A DNA stretch of 8,924 nucleotides, from contig JBDNCJ010000090.1 in the NCBI GenBank assembly GCA_046719715.1, positions 1-8,924 of the forward strand, in the 5' to 3' direction. Source of the stretch: JANWWM01 sp046719715 (GTDB taxonomy: Bacteria; Bacteroidota; Chlorobiia; Chlorobiales; Thermochlorobacteraceae). The notes beneath the pieces are model-generated. The model saw only the letters and a program-made list of their open reading frames with translations, was not told the origin of the DNA and did no database searches. The position numbers and the translations under genes were made by a program. Positions 1 through 8,346 of the stretch are shown piece after piece; the first letter of the stretch is position 1; every line of letters starts with the position of its first letter.

Positions 1-12
1 AAGCTGCTCCAT
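1..12 (-). CDS. 5' end of a further operon gene (only the first four codons are in the window)
   Basis: Reading the minus strand, ATG GAG CAG CTT (Met-Glu-Gln-Leu) begins at position 12 and runs off the left edge. It is preceded by a perfect AGGAGG eight bases upstream and starts 44 bases after the helicase stop codon, in the same orientation. The strong ribosome binding site, short gap and lack of an intervening terminator all suggest a third or fourth gene of the same operon. Its product cannot be told from four codons. In related helicase defence modules such a place may hold a nuclease (for example a phospholipase-D-type protein) or a methylase, but nothing here shows that. Confidence 0.6.
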
Positions 13-20
13 CTGAAAAA

Positions 21-26
21 CCTCCT
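21..26 (-). promoter_or_regulatory. Shine-Dalgarno site for the gene starting at 12
   Basis: The minus strand reads AGGAGG, with an eight-base spacer before ATG at 12. This is the only consensus Shine-Dalgarno site in front of a gene in this window. The other starts have weak or no such sites, so this gene may be translated independently and more strongly than its upstream neighbours. Confidence 0.65.
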
Positions 27-56
27 GTTGAAATACCGTTCATCGTTGTGCCAAAG

Positions 57-3000
57 TTACGATTTTAGGTCGAGCAACTGCTCGAAAAATTCAACTGCGT
101 ATTTACGCTTCAAGTCGTCGTGGTAGAATTGGTTGTTGTAGTTCTGCAAGCAAGCGTAGCACGCCGCGTCGCCCGTCTCGCCGCCACACTTGCAGTTTTT
201 CACTTTCTTGTATGCTTCTTTGAGCATTGCTTCGATTGCGCCGTCTTCCATTAGTCTTCTCACATGCCCTGCGCCGCCGGGAACAGCATCATAAATGATA
301 AGCGAGGTTTCGTATTGCTCTGGAAATAAACACCCATCAATGTCGGTGCGCGTGATGCCCAACGCCTCTGCCAAACCCTCAATGAGCGCGTAAAGAATGG
401 AAAGAAGATTTGGTCTTGCTTCTTTGTAGTTTGATGGCACAATTTTGACCACATCGGTTTTGAACTCATAGCCAAGATGAGAACAGCTTAATTGCCCGTT
501 ACACTTATGACCTGAGTGATTATAGTGCGTTACAGGCTGTCTCTCATCTGATTTCACTAACTCGCTGTATCCGCATAATGAGCAAACCCAAAAACGTGAT
601 TGATTGATGACCCCAAGTGTTGCGCCGCTCGAGCCTTGCACCTCGATATGAACATCATTTTTGCCTGTGAATCGTTTAGGTTCGGGAAGCGGGTTGCCTT
701 GCTGGGCGAAGTAAACTTGGCTTGTGTAGGTTTTTTCTGGTCGCTTTCCGGTAAATGCCTTGCTTTTGGGCTCAGCGACGAACCCAAATTCAGGATAAAT
801 AAACATGCCTTTTTTTCTAAATTTGGTTGAACCGCAAGCCTCACATGGAAGCGACTGCCAATGCTCTGGCGCAGTACCTTCTAACTTGCTGTGGTATCGT
901 CCGCAATTCCCACACACTTTGAACTCTCGGCGTTCCCATTTTCGTCCGGCTACTTTTTGCAGTCCCCAACTTGTCCAGATTTTTTTTCGGGCAACCAGCT
1001 CGCTTTGCGGCGCAAATTCGGAGAGTGCCATCTTCAAATCGCGCTGTAAATCAAGTTCTCGTGGGGCTTCATCCTGAGCGTCCGTTTTCAATCCGACGAC
1101 ATCAACGGGAAATCCGTATTTCGGTAGAATACCGAACCGTGCCGCCTCCGCTAAAAATTGACGCTCTTTGAATGTGTTGATAGAGTTGAGTAAAAAATCA
1201 GATTTTTGATTCTTGTAAATTAAGGATTGCCGACGTCGCTCCAATTCAGCAATTGTGCTGTAAAACTCTTGCGCGAATTTGATAAATGCGCCGTCATCGT
1301 TCTCATCTTGGGCAACGCCGATAAGTTGCGGCAACCACTTCCAGTTATCCTCGCCACATAAGTCCGCTTTAAGATTTTCAGGAACAATTTGTTGCACGGC
1401 GTTGGAAACAATCGCAGGCTTTTCATTCAGAAACGAAAAGAAGAGATGCTTGCTTGGAAAAGTCTCTCGCACAAAAGTTCTGATGAAGTTATCAGTGTCG
1501 TCATTCATCTGCGAAAGCCCTTCTGTAAAGGCTTTGCCAGCGTCGCCCTTCAGGAAAAAGTCTTCCATTTTGCCGAAGTGGTCGCCCTGCTTGCCAAAGC
1601 AGTTTTGGTATTCTTTCCAAAAAGCCGCGAAAGCAACGCTGTGAATGTGTCGCCGCACGATTTTTTCGTTTAGAATTTCTACCGACGGCACGCGAATGAC
1701 GCCCTTGATGATTTCATTCGGCTCGGCAAAGTAGCGAAGGTCGTGTGGGCGGCGCAAACAAAACGTAAGCGCAAATGCGGTCGATGACTGCCGCCGTCCT
1801 GCTCGACCAGCACGCTGAATGTAATTTGCAGGCGCGGGAGGAACATTTTTCAGAAAAACCGTTTCCAGCGAGCCGACATCAACGCCAAGTTCAAACGTCG
1901 TCGAGCAACTCAGCACATTGATTTCTCCCCTGATAAATTCCTCCTGAACCTTTGCCGCTTCCAATGGTTTGAGTTGCGCCGTGTGTTCTTTGCTCACCAA
2001 TTTTTCAGGCGCGATTTCCTGATAGATTTTTCGGTAGTGATTTTCCAGCAACACATCTTTTTCATCACCATCTTTCTTGCCGAGTATGCGCCGTTGAAGT
2101 TGGCTATCATAACGAAAGATGGGACTGACACCCGCGACATTGCGGTGCGTAATCATTTTCGACTTCTCGCATTGATAATACGCATCGCCTTCTCGAAGCG
2201 GAATCAATCTGATGCAATCATATTTTAACTGCAACGAGCCGTCATTATCGTGCTTAAAGAGATTATAGAAAGGCGAGTCTTTTTCCGTGAAGGCTTCCCA
2301 AATTTTTGCAAGAATTTCTTCAAGTTGCTTTCCGTTTGGCTCTGCGCCTGTTTTGGCTTTAATCAATGTTTTGAGGAAATGCGAGCGACGATTAGGAAAA
2401 TACTTCTCGCTGTTCGCTCTCTTCGTCGGCAACCAGTTGACTTGATTTCTCGTCGCTCCTGTTCTGACAAACGCTGATGTATTTTGGATAAAACGAAAAA
2501 TGAGGTCGTCGTCTAAATCTGGACATTCAGGCGGCAGAGTAATTGCTTTGTCTATGCGAAAATTATCGAACATGAATTGGAACAAATCGCGAATGTCGGC
2601 ATCGGAAAGTTGGTACTCGTTCCGTAAAAATTGGAGCGTATGCAAATCGAAGTTCGGTGCGTTAATCCACTCATCATAATCATGGTGAGAGGCATTTAAC
2701 TTAATCATGGCGAGGCGCTCCAAGCTGTTCTCGCCGTCTACACTGATGATTTCCGCGATGAGCCACTTCCACGCGGTCGTTCTTGCCTCTGTTTTATCTC
2801 GGATAATTGTGCCGTCGTCTTTGGTTAAAACTGAATTATCGATTGCGTATCGAGCCAATTGATTAACGAAGTTTTGAACCAACCAACCGCCATCTTGTTG
2901 AATGGTTGTAAGGTTTTTCTCAATCACATCGAGCATGATTTTGCGGCGCACAATGCGGCTAAACGAACTTTCCAGGAACGGTGCAAAAAATGCCGCATCT

Positions 3001-4874
3001 TGTCGGCTGTCCGAAAAGGTGATGGTCTTTTTGGATTCAGGTTTTTTGTTCTGCCCGATATTCGGCTCGATTTTTTCGTAGAGCGAGGTCATCAAGACGC
3101 TGGCGGGCGCGTCTTTGCCGAGCAGGAACCGTGAGACGCTTCCGCGCTGTTCGCAGACCGGACATTTTTCCACATAGTTACGCTTGTTTTGTTTAACCTG
3201 ATGAATGATAATCGTATTCGGCGGCTGTTCAACGGGCGTTGCCGGAACATCTACATTTTTCTTTTTTCCTTTTTTTGCGGAAGTACTTGGCGGCCGATTT
3301 GTTGTTGCTGTTGCCTCGCCCGTTTTAATGTTCAGATACCATGAGCCTGTTATGGACTCTTCATCAAACGAAGTATCGTCCAATGCTGTATCTTCGACGA
3401 GATAAAACTTTGCGGAATCTTTGTTATCGTCATCAATGCGTTGAACTTGCTCGAGTCGCTGTCCATCGCGATGTAGAGCATCGCCGACGAGATAGAGACT
3501 ACCGCAGTTCGTGCAGATTGCCGCTTCAAAAACAGGTGTTTTCCCGTCGTCAAGCGTGAGGCGGCGTTTGAGGAAAAATTCTTTCTTCGGGTGAAATGCG
3601 ACATAGCCGCCCTCGAGAGCCTTAACAAAAAAATGATACCGTGCTCGGAGGAGCGGCGTTCCATCATCATACTTTTTCTCTGATGCCTCCTTCACGAGTT
3701 CCACCAAAGTTGCTTCGCCATTTGCATCGTTTGGCAATAATGTTTTTGCAAGTTCGGTGAGCGTTTTCGGCTCTGATTTCAATTCCTTTCGAAGTTGTTG
3801 AAGTACCGCATATTTGTCACTGGGAAAGTCTGCTGGGCAAGGGTGAGCGTCTTGGTCAAGGGTCTGTGCCTTGACGATGTCCCAAGTGTCATAAGGTTCA
3901 GAGAACAGATTGGCGGCGAATTTTTTAGCAGCATTGTCGCTATCTTTGCCGCCGAGTGTTGCGCTTGTGCCGATAAATTGAAATTTGGTTTCGGGATTGC
4001 TTCTTAAAATTCTCTCGCGTAGTCGCCGCAGAAGCATTGCGGTTTCAATGCCTTTCGCGCCATCATAGGTATGCACTTCGTCCATGACGATGAATTTCCA
4101 GTGCTTTGCCGTCTCGCCGTCAAAAAACGAGGAATCTTGTGGTCGAAGCAAAAGATACTCGAGCATCGCATAGTTGGTCAGCAAAATGTGCGGCGGGCGG
4201 GTTTGCATTTGGTCGCGTGAGAGCAGTTCGTTCTTCAAGGGTTGCTCGCCGTATTGTGCTTTGTAAGCTTGATTTGCCTGGTCTTCATCTTCCTTTGTTT
4301 CTCCAATATATCTGCCGAAGGTGATGCCGTTTTCGCCCTCACGCGCAAGCAAGAGACGTAGGCGTTTCATTTGGTCGTTAGCAAGCGCGTTCATTGGGTA
4401 AAGCAGCAACGCGCGGACGCCTGGCTCGTTAAGTGTTCCCGCCTCTTTTTCGCGCAAGAGATGTTCCAAAATCGGCAATAAAAAACTTTCCGTCTTGCCG
4501 CTTCCCGTGCCAGTCGAGACGATAAGGTTTTTTCCTGCAAGTGCCTTCTTTAAAGATTCCTCTTGGTGCGCGTAAAGCGGACGATTGTAGATGAGTTCGT
4601 CCGTATCGGATTTCTCTACGCAAATTCCGCTTTTGCTATTAGGTGAAAAATACCATGAGAGCATGTCGCTCTCGACAAGGGCTTTAATGCTTGCACCAGA
4701 TTGATAAGGCGGCATTGCATCTAAAAACGGACCTTTGAAGAATGCTTCATTGGCTTGCAGTTGCTGGTCAAACAAATGCTTGAACTCGGCATCTTTGATA
4801 TCATAGGTCGTTCTGATGTATCGCTTGTAACGCTCGGCAATATGGCGAGAGGTTTCTATGGGTTGAATCGGCAT
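57..4874 (-). CDS. Giant DEAD/DEAH-box superfamily 2 helicase with C-terminal DUF1998/MZB zinc domain; DruE-like
   Basis: This is a predicted ATP-dependent DNA helicase or translocase of about 1605 residues, probably the motor of a defence module. Visible motifs (approximate residues) are a Q-like YAHQ (101), Walker A TGTGSGKT (121-128), motif Ia LLYPMNALANDQ (157), TNYAMLEY (233), Walker B DEVH (265-268) and motif III TSAT (303). The second RecA lobe has ITFSDSRQDAA (619), TTFELGVDVG (993) and the arginine finger QRAGRAGRR (1020). About 360 residues separate motifs IV and V. CxxC pairs near 455 and 572 flank a Lys/Pro-rich linker (530-555). Further pairs lie near 1322, 1345 and 1432. The end carries CKC...ACYACL (1561-1576), the four-cysteine signature of DUF1998/MZB domains. 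I chose ATG 4874 because MPIQPIETSRHI resembles the usual family N-terminus as I remember it. The open frame reaches TTG 4925, but neither start has a Shine-Dalgarno site. The helicase class is certain. The DruE label rests on size, architecture and partner gene; DISARM, Dpd or MrfA-type relatives are alternatives. Confidence 0.93.
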   Translation of the reverse strand: MPIQPIETSRHIAERYKRYIRTTYDIKDAEFKHLFDQQLQANEAFFKGPFLDAMPPYQSGASIKALVESDMLSWYFSPNSKSGICVEKSDTDELIYNRPLYAHQEESLKKALAGKNLIVSTGTGSGKTESFLLPILEHLLREKEAGTLNEPGVRALLLYPMNALANDQMKRLRLLLAREGENGITFGRYIGETKEDEDQANQAYKAQYGEQPLKNELLSRDQMQTRPPHILLTNYAMLEYLLLRPQDSSFFDGETAKHWKFIVMDEVHTYDGAKGIETAMLLRRLRERILRSNPETKFQFIGTSATLGGKDSDNAAKKFAANLFSEPYDTWDIVKAQTLDQDAHPCPADFPSDKYAVLQQLRKELKSEPKTLTELAKTLLPNDANGEATLVELVKEASEKKYDDGTPLLRARYHFFVKALEGGYVAFHPKKEFFLKRRLTLDDGKTPVFEAAICTNCGSLYLVGDALHRDGQRLEQVQRIDDDNKDSAKFYLVEDTALDDTSFDEESITGSWYLNIKTGEATATTNRPPSTSAKKGKKKNVDVPATPVEQPPNTIIIHQVKQNKRNYVEKCPVCEQRGSVSRFLLGKDAPASVLMTSLYEKIEPNIGQNKKPESKKTITFSDSRQDAAFFAPFLESSFSRIVRRKIMLDVIEKNLTTIQQDGGWLVQNFVNQLARYAIDNSVLTKDDGTIIRDKTEARTTAWKWLIAEIISVDGENSLERLAMIKLNASHHDYDEWINAPNFDLHTLQFLRNEYQLSDADIRDLFQFMFDNFRIDKAITLPPECPDLDDDLIFRFIQNTSAFVRTGATRNQVNWLPTKRANSEKYFPNRRSHFLKTLIKAKTGAEPNGKQLEEILAKIWEAFTEKDSPFYNLFKHDNDGSLQLKYDCIRLIPLREGDAYYQCEKSKMITHRNVAGVSPIFRYDSQLQRRILGKKDGDEKDVLLENHYRKIYQEIAPEKLVSKEHTAQLKPLEAAKVQEEFIRGEINVLSCSTTFELGVDVGSLETVFLKNVPPAPANYIQRAGRAGRRQSSTAFALTFCLRRPHDLRYFAEPNEIIKGVIRVPSVEILNEKIVRRHIHSVAFAAFWKEYQNCFGKQGDHFGKMEDFFLKGDAGKAFTEGLSQMNDDTDNFIRTFVRETFPSKHLFFSFLNEKPAIVSNAVQQIVPENLKADLCGEDNWKWLPQLIGVAQDENDDGAFIKFAQEFYSTIAELERRRQSLIYKNQKSDFLLNSINTFKERQFLAEAARFGILPKYGFPVDVVGLKTDAQDEAPRELDLQRDLKMALSEFAPQSELVARKKIWTSWGLQKVAGRKWERREFKVCGNCGRYHSKLEGTAPEHWQSLPCEACGSTKFRKKGMFIYPEFGFVAEPKSKAFTGKRPEKTYTSQVYFAQQGNPLPEPKRFTGKNDVHIEVQGSSGATLGVINQSRFWVCSLCGYSELVKSDERQPVTHYNHSGHKCNGQLSCSHLGYEFKTDVVKIVPSNYKEARPNLLSILYALIEGLAEALGITRTDIDGCLFPEQYETSLIIYDAVPGGAGHVRRLMEDGAIEAMLKEAYKKVKNCKCGGETGDAACYACLQNYNNQFYHDDLKRKYAVEFFEQLLDLKS

Positions 4875-4934
4875 AGTGCAACAGGTCTGGTTGAAGCCAT
4901 TTAATTGAATATTGTCTCGTTGCAATCCACGCGG

Positions 4935-5030
4935 CTAGAGGAAAATCAACACAATGTAGTCGCGTGCTTCTTGTTGCAAGTGTTCGGGAAGTTGGGACGA
5001 TTTTTGGCGTATCTGCTCTACAATGTTCAT
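4935..5030 (-). CDS. Small ORF (31 codons) resembling the N-terminus of DUF2281/VapB-like proteins, between the two large genes
   Basis: ATG at 5030 lies one base after the TGA of the 1104-residue gene (TGATATG), an arrangement typical of termination-coupled reinitiation. No Shine-Dalgarno site is close. The peptide begins MNIVEQIRQKSSQLPEHL and continues QQEARDYIVLIFL. The pattern of a helix, then LPExLQQE, then DYI plus hydrophobics is what I know from the start of DUF2281-type small proteins, often antitoxin-like and usually about 60-80 residues. This one ends early at TAG (4935-4937). The reading frame is the same as the helicase: after TAG come only three codons before TTG 4925. It could be a truncated remnant of an antitoxin gene, a real micro-protein that couples translation of the two big genes, or an N-terminal extension reached by readthrough. 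No toxin gene is visible beside it. Confidence 0.45.
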   Translation of the reverse strand: MNIVEQIRQKSSQLPEHLQQEARDYIVLIFL

Positions 5031-5031
5031 A

Positions 5032-8000
5032 TCAAAGGGCGTTTATGAAGTCCTCTAAATTTGATAACGGCGGCTGAGTTCTGCAAAGACTCAACTCATA
5101 AATCGTCGAAGCGTTATCCATCTTCACATAAACCTTGTTTGCTCTTGAATAGCAAATGGTAAAGTTCACGATTTGTTGATTTCGGAAAGCCAGTTGTCCA
5201 CTCGCATTAAACAGCATGTCGCTTACTTTCGCATAAAAAGTCTTTCCTTCTAACGAAATCATCACCACTGCGCCGCGCCGAAACCAATCGGGTAATTCAG
5301 TTTCAATTCTCAATTCTTTTTCAACAGTGCCACCCTTATTGGTTGCGACAAGTTTTATACCCGCTTCGAGTTGTTGCAAACTCATCTGTATTTCGCCTGA
5401 TGGCTCAACTGCACCGATATTTGGCTCAATTTTCAAGTCATCGGCGCAATATGTTTTCCAAGAAACTTTTATCGTTTCTGCATCAAGAACTGTCTCTTCA
5501 AATCTCTCGATGTACGGCTTGGCAAATTCCGTTTTGACCACCTTCGTTGGAACATCTTTTCCCTTATTGCCAAGCGTTACAAGCGTGTAGGTCGCGCCGT
5601 GTTCGGGTTGAATCACACGCTCGCCTTGCGCTTCAACTTCTCCGAATGGATGAATTTCCACTTCCTGCGCGTCAATGACTCTCCAAATGAGTTTGAAGTC
5701 CGTATTGTTCAATTGAACGGCTTGAAAACAGAGTATCAGCGGCTCTCGAGCAATTGCAACCGTCGCTAACGCTAACATATTATCCTTCTTTGCAATCAAC
5801 GTGTAAAAATGCAGAAATTCGGTTTTTACGAAGCGTTCTCCCGTCGGTCTGAAACCATTGCCGACAGGAATGTTTTTTATCTCGACTTCCGTTGCATTCG
5901 TGCGCCATATCAGTTTGAACCCGTCGTATTCATTTTCTCGATAAGGTGTAGATCTAAAAGTAATGTCTAATTTTGGCACTTGAAATTGCGTAACGATAGC
6001 ATCTTTATTCACAATACTACAAACTATCTTTTCGTATTCTCCTCGCAAATCCTTCACGGACTGGTGATTCTCCGAATAAAGAAACGCTTGAAATCTTTCC
6101 CTAATTGCGCTGGGCGACGCAAGAAACAGGTGAATCCATTTCTTCGCTTTGTCTTGCTCATTTTGTTTATGCAGATAAGTCAAAATAGCGGCGAACTCAT
6201 TTTCTTTAATTCGATTGTCGGATTGTTTCAATACAACGTCAAGTAACACTTGCTCACGTGTTCTCAATTGGTCTGTAAACTTCACGTTACCAATGTTAAA
6301 CTTCGCGTTAAATTTGTTGGGAACATCAAACGGAGAATCTTCCTTCGGCTTGCCCCAGCCAGTTCGTTTTGTGCGTGCCTGAACGCCGTATTCGCCCTCA
6401 TGTTGAAACTTATGGGTGATTGTATTCGCGTTGTCGGGAACGGACACAACAATTGGCATCTCCCACAAGCGGCACAAGTTCCAAAAAACAAGTTCGCGGT
6501 TTTTGAACCCTTCGGCGTTATCGGTGATTTCAAACGAAACAGTTTTGTCCGTAACTGTTGGGCGAATCTCTGGCTTCCACGCTTTGTAAGTTTTCAGGAC
6601 ATGAATTGTCTTGCCGTTCTTAAACTGAAACAGGAAGTCCAACTCCATGTTGGCGTTGGCGCGGTCTTGGAACGGCGCAAGGTCTATGCGGCACGAGGCA
6701 TCGTTCATGCGCACGACTTGGGTGTGCACGATTTGCCCATGATTTCTGATACAGAACTTTACACTTGTTTCGGTTGTGCAAAACATCGCTTCAAGAAACT
6801 TAGTCGCTTGCAACGAAGGCAATTTATCGGCGGGAATGGAGAGCGGCTCAGACGAAAAAGAGCCGTCGCCGATGCACCACGCTTGTCGCGGAATCGGAAT
6901 CGAGAGGCGGAAATTGTTGTATGAAATGGTCGTGCGATTTTTTTCTGTCAGCAACACCTCTTGATTTTGTCCGACGAAAAGTGTTACCGTTTCGCTTGCG
7001 CGATATTCATTTTTATCTAATCGAAGTTTTAAATCGGGCAAGTAAGCGAAGCGCAACGCGTCAAGTCCTCTTGCGCCCCGCACCTGAATGGTATGCACAC
7101 CTTCCCGCAAACATAATGATGACAAAGCGATTCGGGGACTGATGTTGATTTCTTTTCTCTCGCCGTTCACAAACAGTTGCAGTTTCGAGAGCGAGTTTTC
7201 AGAACAGTTTTCTATGACAAGTGCAGGCAATTCGGTGTAGACCGATACTTCGCCATCATTTGTTTCAGCGAAAACAGTGCGTCCGTTCAGCATCATCGGA
7301 TTGCCGACGAGTGTTACTTCGGGCGTCTCGATGATGTCAATTGTTCTCTTTTCCGTTCCGTGTTCCAACACAAGTTGCGTCTGGTCAAGCAAATTGAGCC
7401 ACTCGCAACGATAATCTTTCCAATCGCCTTGCATTGGTTCGGATTCAATCCAGCGCGGAACATCTGCTGGTATCGTGAACTTTTTACGATGAACCAAAAT
7501 GACGTGTCGTTTTGGCAGTTGAAATTCGCCACGAGTGAGTTGTTTATAGTTTGTGTTGAACGCATAGACATCGCGCTCTGGCTGAACAATCTCTCCGGTT
7601 GTTTGATTGATGACGACATTGTGTTTCAAATCGAGGAACAGTTTTGGGCGAGCGGTTCTGGCATTAGTCGGATTATCCTCTAAAAACTGAACGAAGGCGT
7701 TGAAGAACGACTCGCTTACGCCAAAATCTTCCGCACAAACTGTTTTATCGTTTTCCAAAAGCGCGTCTCGCATCTCGATACAGTCTCTCAAAAAAACTCG
7801 TGCTGAATCGCCGCAGTGGTCAAAAAAACGCTTGATGGTTTTCGGCGTCGGAGGGTTGAGTAAGTTATTGAGGTTCTCAAGCGAGTCGTCAATAGGAATT
7901 AACACGCGCTCAAAGAAATTCTTCCAATGTCGGCTCGGCAATCCGCCATGTAGCCAAATTGTGTTGCGAACCTGACGATTTTGGTTCCGTAGGAATCGGA

Positions 8001-8346
8001 GTTTGAATCTGCCGCAGGTTTGTTCAACAAAATCTCGAATTTCATTCTGTTGATTAACATTCAGCGCGAGATTTCCAAAGAAGATTTCTGACAACCGATT
8101 GTAAAAAGAATCCAATTCGGCGTATTCGTCGTCAGCCATTGCAGAAGCAAATGCGGCAAAAATGGTGAGACGGTTGCCGTCTAATCTTGGCGAGAGCGGA
8201 AAGGCGTTTTTGCCAAGTAACTTTTTGGCAACTTCAATGACTTGTTGTTCATCATAATCAATATCGTAGAGCAAGCGCTTGGTTTGGTTTGGGAGTGCGT
8301 CGAGTCTCTCTTGCAGGGAAGTCTCTAAGTCGTTATTGTGAGGCAT
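5032..8346 (-). CDS. Large multidomain partner protein of the helicase, with tandem Ig-like repeats; candidate DruH-like
   Basis: This 1104-residue protein has no signal peptide, membrane segment or catalytic motif that I recognise, so it is probably cytoplasmic. Residues 1-230 look alpha-helical and include the motif WLHGGLPSRHW (131-141). Residues 230-690 are beta-rich and contain VRGARGLDALRFAYLPDLKL (422-441), which resembles beta-sandwich segments in large defence-associated proteins. Residues about 690-790 are helical. Residues 790-1015 hold three Ig-like repeats, and 1020-1090 form a compact beta-rich end. ATG 8346 is the likely start because an in-frame TAA lies about 15 bases upstream; no good Shine-Dalgarno site is present. 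It is co-directional with the helicase, with a gap of about 105-157 bases filled by a small ORF. In Druantia type III a large protein of unknown function (DruH) pairs with the DUF1998 helicase, and position and size fit that role. I could not confirm sequence homology, so a different or undescribed partner family is possible. Confidence 0.85.
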   Translation of the reverse strand: MPHNNDLETSLQERLDALPNQTKRLLYDIDYDEQQVIEVAKKLLGKNAFPLSPRLDGNRLTIFAAFASAMADDEYAELDSFYNRLSEIFFGNLALNVNQQNEIRDFVEQTCGRFKLRFLRNQNRQVRNTIWLHGGLPSRHWKNFFERVLIPIDDSLENLNNLLNPPTPKTIKRFFDHCGDSARVFLRDCIEMRDALLENDKTVCAEDFGVSESFFNAFVQFLEDNPTNARTARPKLFLDLKHNVVINQTTGEIVQPERDVYAFNTNYKQLTRGEFQLPKRHVILVHRKKFTIPADVPRWIESEPMQGDWKDYRCEWLNLLDQTQLVLEHGTEKRTIDIIETPEVTLVGNPMMLNGRTVFAETNDGEVSVYTELPALVIENCSENSLSKLQLFVNGERKEINISPRIALSSLCLREGVHTIQVRGARGLDALRFAYLPDLKLRLDKNEYRASETVTLFVGQNQEVLLTEKNRTTISYNNFRLSIPIPRQAWCIGDGSFSSEPLSIPADKLPSLQATKFLEAMFCTTETSVKFCIRNHGQIVHTQVVRMNDASCRIDLAPFQDRANANMELDFLFQFKNGKTIHVLKTYKAWKPEIRPTVTDKTVSFEITDNAEGFKNRELVFWNLCRLWEMPIVVSVPDNANTITHKFQHEGEYGVQARTKRTGWGKPKEDSPFDVPNKFNAKFNIGNVKFTDQLRTREQVLLDVVLKQSDNRIKENEFAAILTYLHKQNEQDKAKKWIHLFLASPSAIRERFQAFLYSENHQSVKDLRGEYEKIVCSIVNKDAIVTQFQVPKLDITFRSTPYRENEYDGFKLIWRTNATEVEIKNIPVGNGFRPTGERFVKTEFLHFYTLIAKKDNMLALATVAIAREPLILCFQAVQLNNTDFKLIWRVIDAQEVEIHPFGEVEAQGERVIQPEHGATYTLVTLGNKGKDVPTKVVKTEFAKPYIERFEETVLDAETIKVSWKTYCADDLKIEPNIGAVEPSGEIQMSLQQLEAGIKLVATNKGGTVEKELRIETELPDWFRRGAVVMISLEGKTFYAKVSDMLFNASGQLAFRNQQIVNFTICYSRANKVYVKMDNASTIYELSLCRTQPPLSNLEDFINAL
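5302..5979 (-). repeat. Three tandem Ig-like protein repeats within the 1104-residue gene
   Basis: Three successive segments of about 75 residues share one pattern: a hydrophobic-x-Trp strand (FKLIWRTN, FKLIWRVI, IKVSWKTY), then V/L-x-Ile (VEIKN, VEIHP, LKIEP), a Gly-rich turn with xGE (PTGER, AQGER, PSGEI), then an aromatic or hydrophobic strand near A/T-x-N-x-G (YTLIAKKDN, YTLVTLGNKG, KLVATNKGG). Approximate limits are 5749-5979, 5527-5748 and 5302-5526. Such short beta-sandwich repeats usually act as spacers or protein-binding arms. The repeats have diverged and are visible only in protein sequence; the DNA shows no obvious tandem repeat. Confidence 0.6.

Noticed and set aside
6250..6924. 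Plus-strand ORF of 224 codons
   Set aside because: It lies antisense to the well-supported 1104-residue gene, has a composition typical of a shadow frame (many Cys, Arg, Val and Phe without domain pattern) and no ribosome binding site.
7177..7683. Plus-strand ORF of 168 codons
   Set aside because: It is antisense to the same gene, shows no recognisable family, and is explained as a complementary shadow.
57..8346. Assignment as DISARM or as a Dpd 7-deazapurine modification cluster
   Set aside because: No methyltransferase, phospholipase-D nuclease, separate DUF1998 protein or transglycosylase-type gene is present in the window. The genes outside the left edge could still change this.
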